A stretch of 64,000 bases of DNA. Origin: JAJRQY01 sp965224435. GTDB taxonomy: Bacteria > Actinomycetota > Acidimicrobiia > Acidimicrobiales > SZUA-35. The notes under the pieces are model-generated. The model had not been told where the DNA came from. It was given only the letters and a program-made list of their open reading frames with translations, and made no database searches. The stretch is taken from contig OZ245048.1 in assembly GCA_965224435.1 (NCBI GenBank), positions 3,658,001 to 3,722,000 on the forward strand. Direction: 5' to 3'. Each line of letters starts with the position of its first letter. The first letter of the stretch is position 1. This document shows positions 51,888-60,615 of this stretch, one piece after another. The translations under genes and the position numbers were made by a program.

Positions 51888-53702
51888 ATGGCACCAATAT
51901 CGGGAATGCGTTCCAAGCTCGTCGCCATTGTCGTTTTGCTCGGCCTGATTGCTGCCACTGTCGGCGGCATTCCCGCGGGCGTTGCTCCCGCTGCAGCATC
52001 TACCCAGGACGGCTCAACCCCTGCGATTACCGGCGACTCCCCCAGTGCCAAGGTCACGCGCCTCTACCAAGCATTTTTTCTTCGCACACCAGCCACAGAG
52101 GCCCGCACCTACTGGGTGAGTGAACTCAATACTGGTAGTTCACTGGCCGAGATCGCTGATTTCTTCGCCGCCAGCGATGAGTTCAGCAACACTTACGGAG
52201 CGCTCAGCGACAATCAGTTCGTGGACCTCATCTACCGGAATGTGCTGGACCGCGACCGACAATCACACGAGCAGTTCTGGATTGACGAGCTGTCATCGAG
52301 CCGACTCAGCCGCGGCGGGGTGATGGTCGGTTTCAGCGAAAGCCCGGAATTCAGCAACCTTCTGCTGACTCGCTTCGACGACAGTTCCGTCTTCCGTCTG
52401 TACTGCGCCTATTTCCTTCGAACCCCCGAAGCTGAGGGACGCACCTACTGGAAAACGCTGGCCGCTGGCGGCCTTGCGCTCAACGACATCTCCGAACAAT
52501 TCGCCATTTCAGACGAGTTCACTTCACGCTACGGCCAGCTCAACAACGCCAACTTCGTCACCTTGATCTACCGCAACATCCTGCAACGAGAGCCCGAGTC
52601 AGCTGGCTTTGCCTACTGGACCAGCGAACTTGCAAACGGCAGTCTCAGCCGGGGCGAGGTTGTTACTGCCTTCAGTGAAAGCCCCGAGTACATCAACCAA
52701 TTTCCCGACGAAGGCTGCCCAATTCGGACCTATGTCCCTCCGACAAGCAACGTCATCTTCGAATCGGACTTCTCTCAAGACACGGGCTATTCCATAGGCC
52801 AGACCACCCTCTGGAATGGTGGCTCCAGCAACCCAGTCGACCCACCAGATGGCTGGGACGGAGTGTTGGTAACCGGCAACGGTTCCATCGAGGTCGAGAG
52901 CGGCGAGGGTGTCGGAGCCAGCAACGCCCTGAAGCTGAGCTGGGATCCGTTAATGTCGCAGCCTGTTCTTAGCCTTGGCAAGCACCTCACCGGAGATGCC
53001 AGCACCGGGTTCGACGAGGTTTTCATTCGCTACCAAGTCCGCTTCCCCAACAACTTCCGAGTCGGTGACAGCGCCGCGGGAATTGAACATTGGAAGTGGG
53101 GACGCCTTTGGCAGAACACCGACCCAACCACTGGTTGGACCGAAAACCGGCCCAACTCGCACTATGTCGTCTGGAACTTTGGGGGCAACATCCCCTACAC
53201 CGATGTGAACGTGGTGTGGGGAGAGAACACAGGAGACGGCCGACAGCTTGGCTCCGCCGGGGGTCCACGCCAAGGACTCGACTTCTTCCGATCGGGCAGT
53301 GACCAACACAATTCGCCCGGCTACTTCGAATCCCTCTGGCCCATCAATGAAACCGATCGACCCGGGAGCCTAGAGAACAACACAAGCCAGACCTGGCACA
53401 CCATCGAATTCCGATTCAAGCTGGCAACCACCCCCACCTCGGACGATGGCGAGTTTGAGATGTGGTGGGACGGCATCAACCAAGGGCCCTACGCTCGCAT
53501 CGGCGGCGGAGGCGGTACCCCCAATCGAACGGGTATCCCAACAGCACGCATGGGCAGCGGCTTCAACTTCTTCACCTTCTTCGACAATCTCGTTGGTTGG
53601 AACAGTGATTGGTCGGACCCAGGTGTTGACGGCTTCATTTTCATCAATGACGTGGTGGTGAGCGCCGACTACATCGGAAACGACTACATGGTCGGGCAAT
53701 AG
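51888..53702 (+). CDS. Secreted DUF4214 protein with jelly-roll polysaccharide-lyase-like domain
   Basis: This 604-residue protein has an N-terminal signal peptide (LVAIVVLLGLIAATVGGIPA, cut near APAAAS). Four related blocks of about 55 residues of DUF4214 type follow, with repeated phrases F-L-R-T-P-x-x-x-x-x-x-Y-W and L-I-Y-R-N-x-L-x-R. The C-terminal 320 residues form a beta-rich domain (IFESDFSQDTGYSIG, VFIRYQVRFPNNF, HYVVWNFGGNIPY) like concanavalin-fold polysaccharide lyases of the PL14 type. DUF4214 blocks often target proteins to the surface, so this may be a secreted matrix-degrading or matrix-binding enzyme. The start could also be ATG 51906. Confidence 0.85.
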   Translation: MAPISGMRSKLVAIVVLLGLIAATVGGIPAGVAPAAASTQDGSTPAITGDSPSAKVTRLYQAFFLRTPATEARTYWVSELNTGSSLAEIADFFAASDEFSNTYGALSDNQFVDLIYRNVLDRDRQSHEQFWIDELSSSRLSRGGVMVGFSESPEFSNLLLTRFDDSSVFRLYCAYFLRTPEAEGRTYWKTLAAGGLALNDISEQFAISDEFTSRYGQLNNANFVTLIYRNILQREPESAGFAYWTSELANGSLSRGEVVTAFSESPEYINQFPDEGCPIRTYVPPTSNVIFESDFSQDTGYSIGQTTLWNGGSSNPVDPPDGWDGVLVTGNGSIEVESGEGVGASNALKLSWDPLMSQPVLSLGKHLTGDASTGFDEVFIRYQVRFPNNFRVGDSAAGIEHWKWGRLWQNTDPTTGWTENRPNSHYVVWNFGGNIPYTDVNVVWGENTGDGRQLGSAGGPRQGLDFFRSGSDQHNSPGYFESLWPINETDRPGSLENNTSQTWHTIEFRFKLATTPTSDDGEFEMWWDGINQGPYARIGGGGGTPNRTGIPTARMGSGFNFFTFFDNLVGWNSDWSDPGVDGFIFINDVVVSADYIGNDYMVGQ

Positions 53703-53745
53703 ACCCACCGAACCGAGTGTCATCCCTGATTCCTAGACTCCGGGT

Positions 53746-54108
53746 ATGACGCTTGAGGAGTACAACGAGTTTTGTGGATCACTAACAGCAACGACCCACA
53801 TCGTGCAGTGGGGTGATGCTCATGTGTGGAAGGTCGGCGGCAAGGTCTTCGCTATTGCAGGGTGGGATGAAGGCGACCTAACTGGGATCACCTTCAAGAC
53901 AACACCAACCGAGTTCGACTTTCTGAAGGAGATGCCTGGCCTTCGCCCCGCTCCATATCTCGGGTCACGCGGCTTCACCTGGATCCAACACTTTGAGGAA
54001 CCGGGTCTGGATGACGAGCAGCTCTTCGAACAGTTGGAGGACTCCCACCGCATCATCGCCAGCGCCTTGTCCAAAAAGAAGCAACGCGAGCTCGGTGTTG
54101 CCGACTGA
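53746..54108 (+). CDS. MmcQ/YjbR-family protein
   Basis: This 120-residue YjbR-fold protein has the family pattern VWKVGGKVFAIAGWDEGDL, LKEMPGLRPAPYLGSRGFTW, DSHRIIASALSKKKQRELG. Members have a double-wing fold and unknown roles, sometimes suggested to bind DNA. It is monocistronic and convergent with the AAC(3)-like gene. Confidence 0.9.
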   Translation: MTLEEYNEFCGSLTATTHIVQWGDAHVWKVGGKVFAIAGWDEGDLTGITFKTTPTEFDFLKEMPGLRPAPYLGSRGFTWIQHFEEPGLDDEQLFEQLEDSHRIIASALSKKKQRELGVAD

Positions 54109-54139
54109 GACGGAGGCCCCATGGCCAACGAAGGATCCT

Positions 54140-54955
54140 TTAACAACGATTCTTCGTCATCCATTCGGTAGCGAAGTCGACCAGGTTCCGCTGACGGCAC
54201 AGCCTTCCGGCTCCGGATCCGATTGGGGCGCTGGCCTCCATTCCTGAATGAGCGAAGGCCTCCCCCAACTTGTCGAAGTCACCTTCGTCCCAATCAAGAT
54301 CGTGATAAGTGATCCACTGCCGCTCACCATCGATCATCATCGGCGCCCCGGTTTCTCGGGCCGTTTTACTTGGCCACAGCGCTCGATGCTCAGCCAGATG
54401 CAGGGACGTGTTGTTGCCGTGCCCAACACCAAGAAGAAGTACCTTGGCATCAAGTTCATAGAGTCGACCAAGGGGAGACGTCTCACCGAGTTCCGGAGTC
54501 AGCGGATGGCACCCAACGATCTCTGAGGCAGCCGGGCCGCGGGCAGCGAAGGAAACTGTTGGGTGATTGCTTCGCATCGTCTCCCCGTGCATCAGGAAGG
54601 ATTCGACGACCTTGCCCATTCCTCTCGGCAGAGTGGTCGAAGGATCAAACGCCGGGATCTCATCTCGGATGATCGGAATCCACTCTGAAGGGACCGGTGG
54701 ATTGGTCCAATTGGCTGGGTCGGTGAGCTGGCCTGTCTGGGTCGGCATCACGATGGTGCCCTCTGGCCCAACCAATTGCAGCAGGGCTTCCACTACTGCC
54801 TGCGCTCCACCAACGATCCAACCCAGAGCGGAGAGGGACGAGTGAACCATGACGATGTCACCGCGGCCAAGCCCCAAGTCTCGCAGGTCCGACACCAGGG
54901 AGCAGACAGTACTCGGCCGCCTTGTCGCCTCAATCGCATCCTTCTCCGCTGACAC
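54140..54955 (-). CDS. AAC(3)-family N-acetyltransferase
   Basis: This 271-residue protein has the aminoglycoside 3-N-acetyltransferase family motifs: DIVMVHSSLSALGWIVGG, GTIVMPTQTGQ, HPTVSFAARGPAA and LLLGVGHGNNTSLHLAEHRA. The His-Asn-Ser loop that binds acetyl-CoA and the amine is kept. It starts with GTG at 54955. Chromosomal members of this family are often not resistance enzymes but acetylate other amines (FrbF, YokD-like). It stands alone, so no resistance role should be assumed. Confidence 0.87.
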   Translation of the reverse strand: MSAEKDAIEATRRPSTVCSLVSDLRDLGLGRGDIVMVHSSLSALGWIVGGAQAVVEALLQLVGPEGTIVMPTQTGQLTDPANWTNPPVPSEWIPIIRDEIPAFDPSTTLPRGMGKVVESFLMHGETMRSNHPTVSFAARGPAASEIVGCHPLTPELGETSPLGRLYELDAKVLLLGVGHGNNTSLHLAEHRALWPSKTARETGAPMMIDGERQWITYHDLDWDEGDFDKLGEAFAHSGMEASAPIGSGAGRLCRQRNLVDFATEWMTKNRC

Positions 54956-55056
54956 GCCAACAGCCTAAGTCGGAAACTCAAGCCAGTGGCCGCACCCCCG
55001 AAACCTTGTCAACTCAAGCCTCACAATGCAGACGCCAAGCTCCGAGGAGCGACCGA

Positions 55057-58000
55057 CTAGCTATTGGTCCACACTCGTGTCGACTGATTGTTGTTGGCCG
55101 ACACCGCATCAAGATCACCATCGCCATCAACATCCGCCAACGTCAGGCCGTAGCTACTTGCGGATCCCAGACTCAGCCCTGAGTCGGTAAAAGTACCCGA
55201 GCCGTTGTTAAGCCAGACCTTATTGGCCTCCAAGTAGTTGGCCGTCATGGCATCCAGATCACCGTCCCCATCGATGTCGCCTAGCACCACGAATCGACTT
55301 GACCAGGAAGCCAACGTCTGGCCAGAGTCAGTGAAGGTACCGGAACCGTTGTTCAACCAAATCCTGTTGGGCTGGGCCATATTGACCACAATCGCGTCCA
55401 GGTCGCCGTCGCCATCCAGATCACCCAGCGCAACGCCGTCACTGGCAGCAGTGCCCAGGGCCTGACCGGAATCGGTGAAGGTCCCCGAACCATTGTTCAG
55501 CCAGACCTTGTTGGCCTGGTTGGCGTTGACCACCGTGACATCAAGGTCGCCATCACCATCAACATCACCAAATGCCACTCCCGTACTCTCCGCGGTGCCG
55601 AGGGCCTGACCAGAGTTAGAGAACACGCCCGAGCCATTGTTCAACCAAACCCTGTTTGCTTGGCCCTGGTTAGCGAAGAAGGCGTCTAGGTCGCCATCAC
55701 CGTCAATGTCACCGAGCGCTACCCCTCGGCTTTGATTCGAACCAAGAGACTGGCCAGAATCGGTAAACACTCCGGAACCATTGTTGAGCCAGATCTTGTT
55801 CGTGCCCGAGTAGTTGGCCACGACAAGGTCCAGATCACCATCAGCATCGATGTCGCCGAGAATGGCGCCCAGGCTCGGCCAGAAACCAAAGGACTGGCCA
55901 GAATCGGTGAACACTCCCGAGCCATTGTTCAACCATACCTTGTTGGCCTGGCCCGAAATCAGAACAATCAAGTCGAGGTCGCCATCACTGTCCAGGTCTC
56001 CGGCCACGACAGCCTGAGCTGGCACCGTGCCCAGAGTCTGTGCAGAATCGGTGAAGGTGCCAGTACTGATGGCGGTCGGACTGGTGTCACAGGCATCACC
56101 GGATCCATCGGAGTCCGTGTCGAATTGGTCGAGATTGAAGCTGGCTTGGCAGTTGTCCATCCCGTAGGCCACCGCATCAAAGTCTTCTACCAGGCCATTG
56201 ATCCAGACCCTGTTGGATTGGTTCTCATTGGCTACGAGAAGATCGAGGTCGCCATCGTTGTCCATGTCTCCCAGTGCAAGGCCAAGGCTCTTCGAAGAAC
56301 CAAGCAACTGTCCAGAGTCCGCAAGTACTCCAGATCCATTGTTTAGCCAAAGTCTGTTTGATTGGCTGTAGTTGCCAATGACCACGTCGATGTCGCCATC
56401 ACCATCCAAGTCACTAGCCCGGAGCCGGAAACTGTTTGCTGTGCCCAGTGACTGGCCCGAATCGGTGAAGACACCCGAACCGTTATTCAACCAAACCCTA
56501 TTTCCTTCGCCGAAGTTGGCAACCACCAGATCTCTGTCGCCATCGGCATCAACATCAACGTCAGCCACGTCTCGGCTAGAAGCGACACCAAGTGCTTGGC
56601 CCGAGTCGGAGAACACTCCTGCCCCATCATTCAACCAAACCTTGTTTCCTTGGCCCCTATTAGCCGAGGCAATATCCAGGTCTCCATCGCCATCCAAATC
56701 ACCAAGCGCTACCGACAACGAATCCGACGAGCCAAGGGATTGGCCCGAATCACTGAAAACACCCGAACCACTATTCAACCAAACCTTGTTGGCCTGTCCT
56801 GACTCATTGGCGACCACGACATCCAGGTCGCCATCACCATCGACATCACCGAGCTCAAGCCCATAGCTACGGGACGCACCGAGCGACTGACCCGAATCGG
56901 TGAAGACACCCGAACCGTTGTTCAACCAAATCTTGTTCCCTTGCGACCAATTGGCCACCATCACGTCCAGGTCGCCGTCACCATCAAGGTCACCGAACTC
57001 GAGACCCAGACTGCTCGAGGCACCAAGCGACTGACCAGAGTTGGTGAGCAAGCCAGAGCCGTTGTTCAGCCACACCTCGTTGGCTTGAGAGTAGTTGGCA
57101 ACAAACGCGTCCAAGTCTCCATCGCCGTCAAGGTCGCCTAAAGTCACATCGCGACTGGCCTGCGAAGAAAGCACTTGCCCACCGTCGATCAACAAGCCAG
57201 AACTCGTGACCGTCGGGTTTGCGTCGCACGCATCACCAACACCATCTGAGTCTGTGTCGAACTGGTCGATATTGAAGGTCGCTGGACAATTGTCGACCGC
57301 GTAGCCGACCGCATCAAAATCTTCACCCGCGTTGAGCCAAACCTTGTTGCCGTTACCTGAGTTCACGGAGATGACATCAAGTTTCCCGTCGCTGTCGAGA
57401 TCGCCTAGCGCAAGCCCGTAGCTGGTGGACGTACCTACAGAACCAAGCAACTGACCAGAATCAGAGAACGTTCCCGATCCATCATTCAACCAAACCTTGT
57501 TGGCCTGATCGTAGTTCGCAACCACCGCATCAAGATCACCATCACCATCAACATCAGCAAGCTCAACGTCATTACTGGTGGACGTACCTACAGAACCAAG
57601 CAACTGACCAGAATCAGAGAACGTTCCCGACCCATCATTCAACCAAACCTTGTTGGCCTGATCGTAGTTCGCAACTACCGCATCAAGATCACCATCACCA
57701 TCAACATCAGCAAGCTCAACGTCTTGGCTGGCTGATGTACCGAGTGCCTGGCCGGAAACAACGAAGGTGCCTGAACCATTGTTCAACCAAACCTGGTTGG
57801 GCTGGTTGTACCTCGCCACGACCATGTCCAAATCAAGGTCGCCATCAATGTCACCGAAAGCTGCTCCCCGACTGAGGGTCAGTCCAAGAGATTGACTCGA
57901 AACGGTGAAGACACCTGCGCCGTTGTTCAGCCAAAGCCGGTTGCCCTGGTTGTAGTTGATTGCCAAAACATCCAAGTCTCCATCGCCATCAACGTCGCCC

Positions 58001-60615
58001 AAAGCTACGTCATAGCTCGCCCCCACACCCATCGACTGACCAGAGTCGGTGAACGTTCCAGAACCATTGTTGAGCCACACCAGGTTCGATTGGTAGCTAT
58101 TTGCCACCACAAGGTCAAGGTCCCCATCACCGTCAACATCGCCTAGTTCACCTCCCAAACTCTGTGACGAACCAAGTGTCTGCCCAGAATCGACGAAGAC
58201 TCCAGAACCACTGTTTAACCACACCTTGTTGGCCTGATTATGGTTGACTAAAACGGCATCGAGATCACCGTCACTATCGACGTCACCGACCAGAACACTC
58301 CGGCCGAGGGTCACACCCAGCACCTGGCCAGAATCGGCAAACACTCCGGAGCTCATGCTCGTCGGAGTTGCATCGCAATGATCACCAACACCATCTGAGT
58401 CCGTGTCGAACTGGTCGATATTGAAGGTCGCTGGACAATTGTCGTCTGCGAACGCGACCGCGTCGTAGTCCTCGGCTGGGGTCCAGTCGTTGAGCCAAAC
58501 ACTGTTGGCTTGGTTTGAGTTTGCAGAGAACACGTCAAGGTCACTGTCACCATCGAGATCGCCAAGACCCACTTCTTGACTGTTCGAGGTTCCCAGAGAC
58601 TGACCAGAATCGGCGAATATGCCAGCGCCACTATTGAGCCAAACCGAGTTTCCCTGGTTGCTGTTTGCGACCGTGACGTCGAGGTCGCCATCACCGTCGA
58701 TATCTCCAAATTTCGCACTGGTACTGACGGCTGTCCCGATCGTTTGCCCAGAGTCAACGAACACACCTGCGCCATTATTGAGCCACAGGTCGTTGGCTCC
58801 GTAATTCGACACAACGATGTCGATGTCTCCATCACCATCAACATCGCCAAGGTCAACCGATCGACTGTTCCCCAATCCAACTGACTGACTCGAATCAGTG
58901 AACACCCCAGACCCGTTGTTCAACCAGATCTTGTTTGCTTGACCAAAGTTTGCGGTCACCGCGTCCAGGTCACCGTCACCATCGACATCACCAAGAACGA
59001 GGCTGAACGTCTTGGAGGATCCAAGAACCTGGCTAGAATCAGCGAACACACCAGCACCATTGTTGAGCCAAACCTTGTTCGCCTGGTTGTAGTTGGCCAC
59101 CATCACGTCGAGATCGCCATCACCGTCGACGTCACCGAACTCCGATCTGTAGCTTAAGGCCGAGCCAAGAGCCTGACCAGAATCGACGAAGGCACCTGAG
59201 CCGTTATTGAGCCAGATTCTGTTCGCCTGACCCCAGTTGCTGATGAGGGCGTCAAGGTCACCGTCCTTATCAACATCGGCAAGGACAACACCGAGGCTCC
59301 CGGACGCCCCGAGTGCTTGACCAGAGTCAGTGAAGGTTCCCACACTGTCGTTGAGCCAAACCTTGTTCGGCCCCGAGAAAACCACGGTCATCGCGTCCAG
59401 GTCACCGTCACCGTCCAGGTCGCCGAGTGCAACGCTTCTGGAATCGGCCGAGCCAAGACTCTGTCCGTTGTTGGTAAGGATTCCCGAACTCAGTCCTGTT
59501 GGGCTTGAGTCGCATGGGTCACCGGAGCCATCGGAATCGGTGTCGAACTGGCTGACATTGAACGTGATCGGGCAATTGTCGCTAGCAAAAGCCACAGCGT
59601 CGTAGTCCTCAACCGAGTCGTTGAGCCACACCTTGTTCCCCTGATAATAGTTGGCAAAGAACGCATCGAGGTCGCCGTCGCCATCGATGTCTCCCAATGC
59701 CAGCCCTCGACTACCCGCCGTCCCCATGGATTGTCCAGAGTCAGAAAACCCTCCAAACCCGTTGTTCAACCACACCTTGTTGGCTTGATTGATGCTTGCC
59801 ACCACCGCATCCAAGTCACCATCACCATCAACATCACCAAGCGACAGGCTGGTACTGGCTCCGGTGCCCAATGACTGACCAGAATCAGCAAAGGTCCCCG
59901 AACCATTATTCAACCAAACTCGATTCGCTTGACTGATGTTCGCCACCACCGCATCCAAGTCACCGTCACCATCAACATCGCCAAACACGGCCCCATAACT
60001 TGCGGCGACCCCCAACAGCTGACCAGAATCGACGAACACCCCCGAACCATTATTCAACCAGACCCGGTTCGCTTGGCCATAGTTGGCAACCACAACATCC
60101 AAATCACCATCACCATCAACATCACCAAACACCACGCCCCGGCTTGGCGACGAAGCCAATACCTGACCAGAATCGACGAACACTCCCAAACCATTATTCA
60201 GCCAAACCCGATTCCCCTGGTTGTAGTTGGCAACCACAACATCCAAATCACCATCACCATCAACATCACCAAGCGACAGGCTGGTACTGGCTCCGGTGCC
60301 CAATGACTGACCAGAATCAGCAAAGGTCCCCGAACCATTATTCAGCCAAACCCGGTTCCCCTGGCCATCGTTGGCAACCACGACATCCAAATCACCATCA
60401 CCATCAATGTCGGCCACAAGCGCCCTCGTACTCTTGGACGCACCCAATGATTGACCAGAATCGACGAAAATCCCCGCTCCATTATTCAGCCAAACCCGAT
60501 TCCCCTGGTTGTAGTTGGCAACCACAACATCCAAATCACCATCACCATCCAAGTCTCCCAAACCAGCCCCAAAGCTGGCCAGCGACTCGAGAGACTGTCC
60601 AGAATCGCTGAGAAT
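55057..60615 (-). repeat. Array of 35 FG-GAP repeats in five blocks of seven, with TSP3 spacers
   Basis: Each unit is about 48 residues (about 144 bp) and follows G-D-x-D-G-D-G-D-L-D...N-x-V-W-L-N-N-G-S-G-x-F-x-D-S-G-Q. Blocks of exactly seven units lie at about 59617-60615, 58486-59481, 57330-58345, 56190-57190 and 55057-56065. Spacers with the motif DNCP-x-x-F-N-x-x-Q-F-D-T-D-S-D-G sit before each block, the first one near 60620-60730. Seven repeats per block is the count of one closed seven-bladed propeller. Confidence 0.88.

Noticed and set aside
54140..54955. Reading the AAC(3)-like gene as acquired aminoglycoside resistance
   Set aside because: No integron, IS or plasmid features are nearby, and chromosomal AAC(3)-fold proteins often have other substrates.
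55057..60615. CRISPR array, given regular DNA repeats of about 144 bp
   Set aside because: The repeats are too long, not separated by unique spacers, and are fully coding as FG-GAP units in one frame.
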